The translations under genes and the position numbers were made by a program. The notes under the pieces were generated by a model, which saw only the letters and a program-made list of their open reading frames with translations, was not told where the DNA came from and ran no database searches. A stretch of DNA of 64,000 nucleotides from Bog-473 sp963730785 (lineage in GTDB: Bacteria; Actinomycetota; Acidimicrobiia; Acidimicrobiales; RAAP-2): assembly GCA_963730785.1 (NCBI GenBank), contig CAVSTF010000010.1, positions 682,001 through 746,000 of the forward strand, given 5' to 3'. Below, in pieces: positions 52,494-60,577 of the stretch. Within the stretch, counting starts at the first letter, position 1, and each line of letters starts with the position of its first letter.

Positions 52494-53834
52494 TCAGGGG
52501 GAGAAGGGATTCTGCAGCGGATGGGTGAAGTCCAAGAAGACGCCGGCAAAGACGAACACGGCCAGGAAGGCCAAGAAGACCACGACCACCGGGAAGAGCT
52601 TGGTGATGTCGGCTCGGTAGTACGCCTGGCCCTTGCGAGTCCGGATCCATTCGTAGGCCGCCACGGCGACGTGGCCGCCATCGAGCGGGAGCATGGGCAG
52701 CATGTTCAGGAGTCCGAACACAATGTTGACCAGGATCAGCAACTCCAAGACCGACTGCAGGCCAGCCTCCTGCGCCTGCACACCCAGGTTGGCGATGCCC
52801 ACCAGCGAGACTGGCCGGGCCTGCGTGCCGGGGTCCTTGGCTACCTTGGCCGCGTCCTTGGCGTTGGTCACCTGATGGAAGACGGATGACAACCCACTGG
52901 GCGAGAAGGTCTTGACGATGCCCGAGACTTCGCCGCTGGTGGCCTCGCCGACCGTGTCGGCTGCGTGCTTCAAGCCACTGAAGAACCCGAGCGACTCCTG
53001 GGCTTGTTCGAGTTTGACGCCGACATAGCCCTTGGCCGTCAGTTTTTGTCCGCCACCGGCACCACCGATGACAATCCCCTTGCCGTCAGCCGGTGTGATG
53101 TGGACCGTGCGCTCCACGCCGTTTCGCTCGATGCCGAGCGTGACCGGCTTGCCAATGGAACGGCCGATGACGTTGGTCAACTGGGTCGGGCTCTTGAGGG
53201 CGTGCCCGTTCACGGCATTGATCACGTCGCCCGTTTTGATGCCGGCCAGTTGGGCCGGGGTGTGCGCCACGCCGATCCACTGGTCGAGCCCGGCCACCTG
53301 TGCGTTGTTCGTGTAGGTGCCGTAGGAGAAGACGAGGATGGCCGCCAACACCAGGGCGATGATGAAGTGCATGGTCGAGCCGGCTGAGGCCACGATGAGG
53401 CGCTTCCAGAACGGTTGCTGGCGATAGGCCCGAGGTTCGTCCTCGTCGGACACCTCGTCCAGCACGGTGAAACCGGTGATGCGTACATAGCCACCGAGCG
53501 GGAGGGCTTTGACGCCGTATTCGGTCTCGCCCCGACGCATCGACCACAAGCGGGGGCCGAAGCCCACGAAGTACTCGGTCACCTTCATGCCCGACCACTT
53601 GGCGGTGGCGAAGTGGCCCAGCTCATGCAGCATCACAATGACGATGAGAACGAGGATGAAGATCAGCAGATCGCCCAGGCCGGCGACCAGGAAGACAGCG
53701 GCAATCAGGGCGACGGCCACCAACAGTTGGAAGACCTGCTTGGGGTTGCTCCCGGCCGCCGGGTCAACCGGAGGTCCCGGCGGTTCCTCGGCCGGCGGGA
53801 ACGCCGCTCGGGGTTCCTTCTCGGTGACGGTCAT
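52494..53834 (-). CDS. M50 site-2 membrane zinc metalloprotease (RseP/Rip1-like)
   Basis: A 446-residue intramembrane protease. Seen: the zinc motif H-E-L-G-H in a membrane helix, a periplasmic-side PDZ domain (about 190-260, with G-I-K-T-G-D-V-I-N-A-V-N-G), and the second zinc site N-x-L-P-x-L-P-L-D-G-G-H. The cytosolic N-terminal 40 residues are Pro-rich. Relatives cut anti-sigma factors during regulated proteolysis, so the RskA-like protein encoded at 12.7 kb is a candidate substrate (inference). The ATG at 53834 is chosen; GTG 53846 is possible. It lies between dxr and ispG. Confidence 0.94.
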   Translation of the reverse strand: MTVTEKEPRAAFPPAEEPPGPPVDPAAGSNPKQVFQLLVAVALIAAVFLVAGLGDLLIFILVLIVIVMLHELGHFATAKWSGMKVTEYFVGFGPRLWSMRRGETEYGVKALPLGGYVRITGFTVLDEVSDEDEPRAYRQQPFWKRLIVASAGSTMHFIIALVLAAILVFSYGTYTNNAQVAGLDQWIGVAHTPAQLAGIKTGDVINAVNGHALKSPTQLTNVIGRSIGKPVTLGIERNGVERTVHITPADGKGIVIGGAGGGQKLTAKGYVGVKLEQAQESLGFFSGLKHAADTVGEATSGEVSGIVKTFSPSGLSSVFHQVTNAKDAAKVAKDPGTQARPVSLVGIANLGVQAQEAGLQSVLELLILVNIVFGLLNMLPMLPLDGGHVAVAAYEWIRTRKGQAYYRADITKLFPVVVVFLAFLAVFVFAGVFLDFTHPLQNPFSP

Positions 53835-53865
53835 GGCAGCATTCACGCTACCTGTCGGCTCCTGA

Positions 53866-55023
53866 TCAGGTGCGGCGGGTGATGGCGGTTGCCGCCAACC
53901 GGCGAGCTTCGGCGTCGGCCTCCAAAATGTGGTCGACCTCGTCAATGGGCTCGTCACGCCACTGTTCCAGCGTCTCGGCCACCACATCGGCGATGCTCGA
54001 CCAGGCCAGGCGCTGGCCCAGAAAGGCCTCCACCGCCACCTCGTTGGCCGCGCTCAACCAGGCCGGGGCCGAGCCGCCCTGTCGTCCAGCTTGATAGGCC
54101 AGGTCGATGCAGCGGAACACGTCACGGGCCGGTGGCTCAAAGGTCAGGGTGGCCGCGCGGGACCAGTCGAGGGCCCCAAAGGGCACGGTGGAACGGTCGG
54201 GCCAACCCAGGGCGTAGCTGATGGGCAGTCGCATGTCGGGATTGGAGAGCTGGGCCAGCGTGCTGCCGTCCCGCAGCTCCACCATCGAATGCACGATCGA
54301 CTGGGGGTGCACGACGATGTCGATGTGGTCGTAGCCGACCCCGAAGAGTTCGTGGGCCTCAATGACTTCGAGGCCCTTGTTCATCAACGTCGATGAGTCG
54401 ATGGTGATTTTCGGACCCATGGACCAGGTCGGATGGGCCAGGGCGTCGGCGATGGTGACTGCTTCCAAGGCCTCCGCCGTCCAGCCCCGGAACGGGCCGC
54501 CCGAAGCGGTCAGCAGCAGCCGGGCTACCGAGGTCGGTCCGTCCGTCGCCGCCAGACATTGGTGCACGGCACAGTGCTCCGAATCCACCGGCACAATTTC
54601 GGCCCCGGGCGTTCGGCGGGCCTTCTGCACCACCGGGGCACCGGCGATGAGCGATTCCTTGTTGGCCAGGGCCAAGCGCTTGCCGCCCTCAAGTGCGGCC
54701 ATGGTGACCGGCAAACCGGCAAAACCGACGACCGCATTGAGCACGACATCGGCAGCGCTGGCCGCGGCCAACAGGCCCTCGGCCCCGGTCATCACTTCGG
54801 TGCCGGCCGGGACGCCTTGGCGCACCGCCTCCAGCTTGGCCGGGTCGCCAATGACGACGAGCTCGGGCTGCAGCAGGGCGGCCTGGGCCAGCAGGGTCTC
54901 GACCGAGGAGTGGGCGGCCAGAGCCACCACCCGGAATCGCTCGCGCTCGGTCGGGCCGGACAATACGTCCACGGCCTGGGTACCGATCGAGCCCGTGGAT
55001 CCCAACAGGCTGACGGTGCGCAT
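53866..55023 (-). CDS. dxr: 1-deoxy-D-xylulose 5-phosphate reductoisomerase Dxr
   Basis: NADPH-dependent enzyme giving MEP from DXP, the committed step of the MEP pathway. Motifs: L-L-G-S-T-G-S-I-G-T-Q near the N-terminus, A-L-A-N-K-E-S-L, P-V-D-S-E-H-C-A, T-A-S-G-G-P-F, and M-G-x-K-I-T-I-D-S-S-T-L-M-N-K. It has 385 residues, the usual size. The ATG at 55023 is taken, with a TTG one codon earlier as alternative. It starts 4 nt after the cdsA stop. Confidence 0.97.
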   Translation of the reverse strand: MRTVSLLGSTGSIGTQAVDVLSGPTERERFRVVALAAHSSVETLLAQAALLQPELVVIGDPAKLEAVRQGVPAGTEVMTGAEGLLAAASAADVVLNAVVGFAGLPVTMAALEGGKRLALANKESLIAGAPVVQKARRTPGAEIVPVDSEHCAVHQCLAATDGPTSVARLLLTASGGPFRGWTAEALEAVTIADALAHPTWSMGPKITIDSSTLMNKGLEVIEAHELFGVGYDHIDIVVHPQSIVHSMVELRDGSTLAQLSNPDMRLPISYALGWPDRSTVPFGALDWSRAATLTFEPPARDVFRCIDLAYQAGRQGGSAPAWLSAANEVAVEAFLGQRLAWSSIADVVAETLEQWRDEPIDEVDHILEADAEARRLAATAITRRT

Positions 55024-55027
55024 CAAC

Positions 55028-56533
55028 TCAACCGAGGTGGAGGGCTTTGACGACGAAGTAGGTGGCGGGCAATACGAAGAGCAGACCGTCGAATCGGTCC
55101 AGGATGCCGCCGTGTCCCGGCATGAGCGTGCCCATGTCCTTCAATCCCAAATGGCGCTTGACCATGGACTGGCTCAGGTCGCCCAACGGGGCCACCACGG
55201 CCACCACCAGACCGAGAATCAGCGCCTTGCTGATGGTCCACGGGTGCACGAAGTGGACGACGATGACCGCCATCAGGACCGAGGCCAGGGCGCCGCCGAT
55301 GAAGCCTTCCCAGCTCTTATTGGGACTGATGGACGGTGACATGGGATGGCGGCCCATGGCCGAGCCGACCAACAGTCCCCCGACATCGGCCGCCGCCGTG
55401 GTCAGCACGGCCGCCAATAGATAGGCCACGCCGTGCCGGCTCGGGAAGAGCGTGGGGTTGAGGAGGAGGGCCGAGAACGAGCCCAGCCCGCCGATCCAGA
55501 CGAAGACGAACATGGTGGAGGTCAGGCCCGTGACCGGGTCGGCCGACGGTTCGACGCCGACCATGAACCAAATGAACGAGGCCACCAGGAGAATCACGAT
55601 GACCAACGGGAAGGCGGCCACACCCTTGTTGTACGTGGCCACCATCAAGGACAACGTGGCCACCAAGCCCAACAGGGTGGCCGGGTGGGAGTGCGCCTTG
55701 CGGAAGGCGGCGAAGGCCTCGGCGGCGGCCAGCAAGACCACAATCGTCACCAGCACCATGGAGGAGACGGGGCCCTCCTTGAAGCAGAGCAGGGCCACAA
55801 TGCCGAGTAGGAGGCCGGAACCGATGGCGACCTGCATGTTGCGGCCCGAGGTCCCGGAGGACTTGCTGTTGCGGGCGTCGTCACGGACGCGGCTGGTACG
55901 GGCCTGGCGAACCCGCTGTTTTGGTGGTGCGGGTGGATTCAGTCGGGACGCGTCGCCACTGGCCACTGGGGCGGGTTCGGGTCGGCGGTCGCCGATGGCG
56001 GCGGCGGGCGGCGTCACTGTCCGGGCCGGCGGCGGTGGTGGCGGCGGAATGGGATCGAACTCGAGGCCCAACACCAAAGTGGCGTCATCGCTCAAAAGGT
56101 CGTCGTCGTCGAAGTGCCAGGGCTGGCGGTCGACGTCGATCTGCTCGTTGTTGTCGTTGACCAATGAGCCCACGGCCGGCAGATCATCGGAGAGCATGGA
56201 CGGCTCGAACAATTCCTCGTGGGCGGCCCAGTCGGTGTCCTCCTCGCGCCAGGTCGGCGGGGCCAGCGAGGGTTCCTCGCCATCGCTGCGGTCGAGGATG
56301 GCCGGCACCTGCCCGGTCGGGGCGTCGTTCCAGTGCGGCATGTCGGGGATGTCCGGCTCCTCAGGCGTGTCGAACAGCCCGGCCATGTCGGCCACCGGAG
56401 TGGGCTCTTCCGTCGGGTAGACGGCGGCGGGACTGGCCGGCTCGGCACCAATGATGCGCACCCGGCCGGAGCGGTAGATCGGTGGGTCCTCGTCGACCCC
56501 GTCGCCCTGCTGTCCCCCGATGTCGTCGCTCAT
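55028..56533 (-). CDS. cdsA: Phosphatidate cytidylyltransferase CdsA with long acidic N-terminus
   Basis: Makes CDP-diacylglycerol for phospholipids. The family signature is S-M-V-K-R-H-L-G-L-K-D followed by P-G-H-G-G-I-L-D-R at the C-terminus, after 6-8 membrane helices from about residue 235 on. The first 230 residues are cytosolic, acidic and low-complexity (D/E, Pro runs such as P-P-P-P-P-P-P), with no recognisable domain. This doubles the usual size to 501 residues, and the tail may bind partners. It overlaps frr (ATGA), and dxr follows. Confidence 0.94.
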   Translation of the reverse strand: MSDDIGGQQGDGVDEDPPIYRSGRVRIIGAEPASPAAVYPTEEPTPVADMAGLFDTPEEPDIPDMPHWNDAPTGQVPAILDRSDGEEPSLAPPTWREEDTDWAAHEELFEPSMLSDDLPAVGSLVNDNNEQIDVDRQPWHFDDDDLLSDDATLVLGLEFDPIPPPPPPPARTVTPPAAAIGDRRPEPAPVASGDASRLNPPAPPKQRVRQARTSRVRDDARNSKSSGTSGRNMQVAIGSGLLLGIVALLCFKEGPVSSMVLVTIVVLLAAAEAFAAFRKAHSHPATLLGLVATLSLMVATYNKGVAAFPLVIVILLVASFIWFMVGVEPSADPVTGLTSTMFVFVWIGGLGSFSALLLNPTLFPSRHGVAYLLAAVLTTAAADVGGLLVGSAMGRHPMSPSISPNKSWEGFIGGALASVLMAVIVVHFVHPWTISKALILGLVVAVVAPLGDLSQSMVKRHLGLKDMGTLMPGHGGILDRFDGLLFVLPATYFVVKALHLG

Positions 56534-57102
56534 ACCTGTAAGAGATCTCGCTCTTTTTGGGCCAGGAGCTGGTCGATAAGGGCGACCTGGTCCTGGGTGA
56601 TCTTGTCGAGTTCTTTTTCCACCCGGTCGAGCTCGTCGGTGGAGAGGTCGCCGTCCTTCTGCAGCGCATCGAGCTCGTGGCGGCCGGCCCGGCGCAGGTT
56701 ACGGATGGCGATCTTGCCCTCTTCGGCCTTGTGTCGCACGACCTTGACGAACTCCTTGCGGCGCTCTTCGGTGAGAGGAGGGAAGGCCAGACGGATCACG
56801 GTGCCGTCGTTGGTGGGGTTGATGCCCAGGTCCGACGTCTGAATGGCCTTTTCAATCGCCCCCAGCGATCCCTTGTCGTAGGGGGAGACCACCAGCAGCA
56901 TGGCGTCGGGCACGCTGAACTGGGCCAGCTGGCGCAGCGCCGTGGGCGTGCCGTAGTAGTCGACGATCAGCGGCTCCAGGAGCGCCGAGGATGGGCGTCC
57001 GGTGCGCACGTTGCTCATTTCGGAGCGGACGTGCTCAATGGCCTTGGCCATTTTGTCCCGGGTGTCCTCTCGGACCAGCGCTGCCATGTCGTCATCATCC
57101 AT
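56530..57102 (-). CDS. frr: Ribosome recycling factor
   Basis: A 190-residue RRF that splits post-termination ribosomes with EF-G. The core has V-R-T-G-R-P-S, Y-Y-G-T-P-T-A-L-x-Q-L-A, G-S-L-G-A-I-E-K-A-I, N-D-G-T-V-I-R-L-A-F-P-P-L-T-E-E-R-R-K-E and V-R-N-type helices (I-A-I-R-N-L-R-R). An unusual M-D-D-D-D start overlaps pyrH by 8 nt. Standard order pyrH-frr-cdsA. Confidence 0.97.
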   Translation of the reverse strand: MDDDDMAALVREDTRDKMAKAIEHVRSEMSNVRTGRPSSALLEPLIVDYYGTPTALRQLAQFSVPDAMLLVVSPYDKGSLGAIEKAIQTSDLGINPTNDGTVIRLAFPPLTEERRKEFVKVVRHKAEEGKIAIRNLRRAGRHELDALQKDGDLSTDELDRVEKELDKITQDQVALIDQLLAQKERDLLQV

Positions 57103-57820
57103 CGGTGATCAGCGTACCGATCTGCTCACCGCTGAGCGCTCTGGGGATATTGCCCGGGATCATGAGGTTGAACACCCTGATGGGAAGGCTGTTATCGGCA
57201 CAGAAGGTGATGGCGGTCAGGTCCATGACGCGCAGGTCACGGGTGATCACCTCCTTGAACGAGATGCGTTCGTAGCGAGTCGCCTCGGGGTCCAGCTTGG
57301 GATCGGCGGTGTAGACGCCGTCCACTCCGGAGTGCGTCCCCTTGCACAGCAACTCGGCCCCGATTTCGGCGGCCCGCAGGGCAGCCGGGGTGTCCGTGGT
57401 GAAGAACGGGTTCCCCATGCCGGCGGCGAAAATGACGATGCGGCCCTTTTCCAGGTGCCGGATGGCCCGGCGCCGGATGTACGGCTCGGCCACCTCGGCC
57501 ATGGAGAGCGCGCTCAACACCCGGGTGGGCATGTTCTGCTGCTCGAGTGCGTCCTGCAGCGCCAAGGCATTGATCACCGTGCCGAGCATGCCCATGGTGT
57601 CGGACGTGGCTCGATCCATGCCACCGCTCTCACCGGTGGTGCCGCGCCAGATGTTGCCGCCACCGACGACGACGGCCAGTTCGAGCCCGCCACCTTCCAT
57701 GGCCTTGGTCATCTCGACGGCCATGCGCTCCACGGTGGCGGCGTCAATGGTCTCGTCGGACGCGGCAGAGGCCAAGGCCTCTCCCGACATCTTGAGCACT
57801 ATGCGGCGCGGTTGTCCCAC
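57095..57820 (-). CDS. pyrH: Uridylate kinase PyrH
   Basis: A hexameric UMP kinase of the amino-acid-kinase fold, 241 residues. Motifs: R-I-V-L-K-M-S-G-E-A-L, V-V-G-G-G-N-I-W-R-G, D-x-M-G-M-L-G-T-V-I-N-A-L, and G-N-P-F-F-T-T-D-T. The start is GTG at 57820. It lies 13 nt after tsf and overlaps frr. Confidence 0.97.
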   Translation of the reverse strand: MGQPRRIVLKMSGEALASAASDETIDAATVERMAVEMTKAMEGGGLELAVVVGGGNIWRGTTGESGGMDRATSDTMGMLGTVINALALQDALEQQNMPTRVLSALSMAEVAEPYIRRRAIRHLEKGRIVIFAAGMGNPFFTTDTPAALRAAEIGAELLCKGTHSGVDGVYTADPKLDPEATRYERISFKEVITRDLRVMDLTAITFCADNSLPIRVFNLMIPGNIPRALSGEQIGTLITDG

Positions 57821-57833
57821 TAGGCAGAGCGCC

Positions 57834-58628
57834 TCAGGCGCCGATGACGACCTGGGCGAAACCCACGATGGTGGCTGAGCCCAGCATGCCGGCGACGGTC
57901 TGCTTCTCGTCCTTGACGTAGGCCTGGTCCAGCAGCACGCGGTCCTTGTACCAACCGGTCATGCGGCCTTCGACCACCTTGGGCATGGCCGCTTCGGGCT
58001 TGCCCTCGGCCCGGCTGATCTCCTCGACGGTGGCCCGCTCGGCGGCCACGTCGGCCTCGGGTACCTCGTCGCGGCTCAGGTAGGAGGGCTTGGTGAAGGC
58101 AATGTGCACGGCCAGGTCGTGGGCCAGCTCTTCGGTGCCGCCGTCCAGCACGATGGCCACGGCGTTGACGCCGCGACCGGCCTGCTGGTGCACGTAGGTG
58201 TCGACGGCCTGACCGGGAGCAACCGCGATGCGCTTGACCCGACCGACCGAGATGTTCTCCTTGAGCGTCGTGCGCAGCCGGTCGATCTCACCATCGAGCT
58301 CGCTCACGGCGTCCGCACCCTTGGCGGCCACCAGGGCACCCAACTCTTCGGTCAGCGCCACGAACTCTTCGGCCTTGGCCACGAAGTCGGTCTCGCAGCG
58401 GAGCTCGACCACGGCCACGGCGTCGCTGCCGCGCACCGCCGTGACGGCACCTTCGGTCGCCTCGCGGTCAGCCCGCTTGGCCGCACCGGCCAAACCATTG
58501 ACCCTCAAGTACTGCACCGCGGCGTCAAAGTCGCCCCCGCTCTCTTCCAGTGCCTTCTTGCAGTCCAGCATGCCGGCACCGGTGGCGGCCCGCAGGGCCG
58601 CAATGTCCTTGGCGGTGTAGTTGGCCAC
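57834..58628 (-). CDS. tsf: Elongation factor Ts
   Basis: Guanine-nucleotide exchange factor for EF-Tu, 264 residues. The UBA-like start K-D-I-A-A-L-R-A-A-T-G-A-G-M-L-D-C-K-K-A-L is clear, as is the EF-Tu-contact motif C-E-T-D-F-V-A-K. Co-transcribed with rpsB, 2 nt apart. Confidence 0.97.
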   Translation of the reverse strand: MANYTAKDIAALRAATGAGMLDCKKALEESGGDFDAAVQYLRVNGLAGAAKRADREATEGAVTAVRGSDAVAVVELRCETDFVAKAEEFVALTEELGALVAAKGADAVSELDGEIDRLRTTLKENISVGRVKRIAVAPGQAVDTYVHQQAGRGVNAVAIVLDGGTEELAHDLAVHIAFTKPSYLSRDEVPEADVAAERATVEEISRAEGKPEAAMPKVVEGRMTGWYKDRVLLDQAYVKDEKQTVAGMLGSATIVGFAQVVIGA

Positions 58629-58630
58629 GA

Positions 58631-59497
58631 TCAGGCCTCCACGGCCGCCGCGACAGGCTCTGCCACGGGCTCGGGAGCGGACTCAACGACAGCCACAGCC
58701 TCGGCCACGGATGCGGCTTCAGCAGCCGGCTTCGGCGCGGCGGCACGACGTCGGGGCGACGGGCCGCTGGCGTCCTCAGCCGGGGCGGCGGGAGCGTTCT
58801 TGCGGCGGTGCTCGGCGATGAACCGGCCCTCCACCACGGCGTCGGCGATGACGCGGCACATGAGCGAGCCCGAACGGATGGCGTCGTCGTTGCCCGGGAT
58901 CACGTAGTCGATGATGTCGGGGTCACAGTTGGTGTCGACGACCGCGACCACCGGCAGGCCGAGCTTGCGGGCCTCGGTGACGGCGATGTGCTCTTTCTTG
59001 GTGTCGATGACGAAGACGGCATCCGGCAGCCGCTCGAGGTTGGCGATACCGCTCAGGTTGCGGCTCAGCTTCTCCAACTCACGCGTGTGCGAGAGGGCCT
59101 CACGCTTGGGCATGCCGGCGAAGTCGCCCGCCGCTTCCATGGCGCGCAGCTCACCCATGCGCTTCACCCGGCCGGACACGGTCGAGAAGTTGGTGAGCAT
59201 GCCACCCAGCCAACGCTGGTTGACGAAGGGCATGTTGCAGGCCTCGGCGTACTCGGCCACGGGGCCTTGGGTTTGCTTCTTGGTACCCACGAAGAGAATG
59301 GTGCCGCCGCCGGCGACGAGGTCACGCACGTAGCCGTACGAGGACTCGATACCGGTCAGGGTCTTGCGCAGGTCGATGAGATAGATCCCGTTGCGCTCGC
59401 CCAGAATGAATCGCTTCATCTTGGGGTTCCAACGGCGAGTCTGGTGGCCGAAGTGGACTCCGGCTTCCAGAAGCTGTCGCATGGAGACGACGGCCAT
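58631..59497 (-). CDS. rpsB: 30S ribosomal protein S2
   Basis: A 288-residue S2. It starts A-V-V-S-M-R-Q-L-L-E-A-G-V-H-F-G-H-Q-T-R-R-W-N-P-K-M and contains F-V-G-T-K-K-Q and W-L-G-G-M-L-T-N. The last 55 residues are an Ala/Pro/Glu-rich extension found in several actinobacteria. The ribosome site GGAGG is 9 nt upstream of the ATG. Confidence 0.97.
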   Translation of the reverse strand: MAVVSMRQLLEAGVHFGHQTRRWNPKMKRFILGERNGIYLIDLRKTLTGIESSYGYVRDLVAGGGTILFVGTKKQTQGPVAEYAEACNMPFVNQRWLGGMLTNFSTVSGRVKRMGELRAMEAAGDFAGMPKREALSHTRELEKLSRNLSGIANLERLPDAVFVIDTKKEHIAVTEARKLGLPVVAVVDTNCDPDIIDYVIPGNDDAIRSGSLMCRVIADAVVEGRFIAEHRRKNAPAAPAEDASGPSPRRRAAAPKPAAEAASVAEAVAVVESAPEPVAEPVAAAVEA

Positions 59498-59598
59498 AGT
59501 GATATTCCTCCAGTTTGGTTTTACCCCCGGATGCCGCGCCCCTCAGGAAGAGAAGCGACCACGGATTGCGCCCGGGCGGGTGTTGGTCGGTACTGCCA

Positions 59599-59627
59599 CC
59601 CATCGCTCGATGGGCCTGTCCATAGTA
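59599..59627 (-). promoter_or_regulatory. rpsB promoter -10 and leader hairpin
   Basis: TACTAT (59622-59627, minus strand) is a -10 candidate giving a leader of about 118 nt. Just downstream of the expected start, CCCATC-GCTC-GATGGG (59599-59614) forms a 6-bp hairpin. Long structured leaders are typical of S2 feedback control; whether it works here is unknown. Confidence 0.5.
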
Positions 59628-59657
59628 GCGGGTCGAGCCGCCCGGCTCCGGCGCCCC

Positions 59658-60527
59658 TCAGGCTCGGGGGTGCGTGCCCTCGTAGACGGTGCGCAGACGC
59701 TCCTTGCTGACATGGGTGTAGATCTGCGTCGTGGCCAGGCTGGAGTGACCCAGCAGTTCCTGCACCACCCGTAGATCGGCCCCACCATCGAGCAGGTGGG
59801 TGGCGAAGGTGTGCCGCAGGGCATGGGGGTGGGTGGGAGAGGCCGCCCGGGCATCGAGGATGCGGCGGACATCGCGTGGCCCCAATCGATTGCCCCGCTG
59901 GTTGACGAAGATGGCCTCGGGCGGGCCGGCCATGGCCTCCCTCCCCTGCTCAAGCCAGGTGCTCACGACGTCGACCGCCTCGTCGTGCATGGGTACCCGG
60001 CGTTCCTTGCCGCCCTTCCCGAGCACGGTCAGCGTGCGGCCGACCAGGTCCACGTCGCGCCGGTCCAGCCCGCACAGTTCCGAGACCCGCAACCCGGCCG
60101 CATAGAGCAGTTCGAGGACGGCCAGGTCCCGCTGGTCCAGGGCCGAGGTGGCCGGCGCATCGAGCAGGGCCCCGATCTCGGACTTGGAGAGCACCCGGGG
60201 CAACCGCCCGTTGCCTTGGGGTGCTCGCAGGGACTTCGACGGATCGCTCTCAAGGCTCCCGACTCGGGTCATCCAGCCGAAATAGCACCGCAGTGCCGCC
60301 GCTTTACGGGCCACCGTGGCCCGGGCCAGCCGTCGCGTGCCCAACGAGGCCAGGTACCGCCGTAGGTGCAACCGGTCCACGCCACCCGGTGCGGTGACGT
60401 CGCCACGACCCATCCATTCGACGAAGGCATGCAGATCGCTGGCGTACGCCAATCGGGTGGCATCACTACGACCGGTGAGCCAATTGTCGAATCCGCCCAG
60501 GTCCCAGGCATCTTCGGGTGTACTCAC
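59658..60527 (-). CDS. xerC: Tyrosine recombinase XerC
   Basis: Site-specific recombinase for chromosome dimer resolution at dif. The 289-residue protein has an N-terminal SAM-like domain and a full catalytic set: R147 (G-L-R-V-S-E-L), K171 (G-K-G-G-K), H235-x-x-R238 (H-A-L-R-H), H261 (L-G-H-S-S-L) and Y270 (Q-I-Y-T-H-V). The chromosomal place beside rpsB is the standard locus for XerC, which argues against a phage integrase. The start GTG 60527 is 7 nt after TACGCT (60535-60540), so it is probably leaderless. Confidence 0.94.
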   Translation of the reverse strand: MSTPEDAWDLGGFDNWLTGRSDATRLAYASDLHAFVEWMGRGDVTAPGGVDRLHLRRYLASLGTRRLARATVARKAAALRCYFGWMTRVGSLESDPSKSLRAPQGNGRLPRVLSKSEIGALLDAPATSALDQRDLAVLELLYAAGLRVSELCGLDRRDVDLVGRTLTVLGKGGKERRVPMHDEAVDVVSTWLEQGREAMAGPPEAIFVNQRGNRLGPRDVRRILDARAASPTHPHALRHTFATHLLDGGADLRVVQELLGHSSLATTQIYTHVSKERLRTVYEGTHPRA

Positions 60528-60534
60528 CGAAACC

Positions 60535-60540
60535 AGCGTA
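60535..60540 (-). promoter_or_regulatory. -10 element of xerC
   Basis: TACGCT on the minus strand, 7 nt before the xerC GTG, with no ribosome site. It lies in the 50-bp divergent gap to the peptide-binding protein gene. Confidence 0.45.
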
Positions 60541-60577
60541 CCGACTAACGTCGCCCAACACTGGGAAGGGGTAACTC

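Noticed and set aside
59658..60527. Tyrosine recombinase considered as an integrase of a mobile element
   Set aside because: It lies at the standard xerC locus next to rpsB, with no att repeats, tRNA or phage genes nearby.
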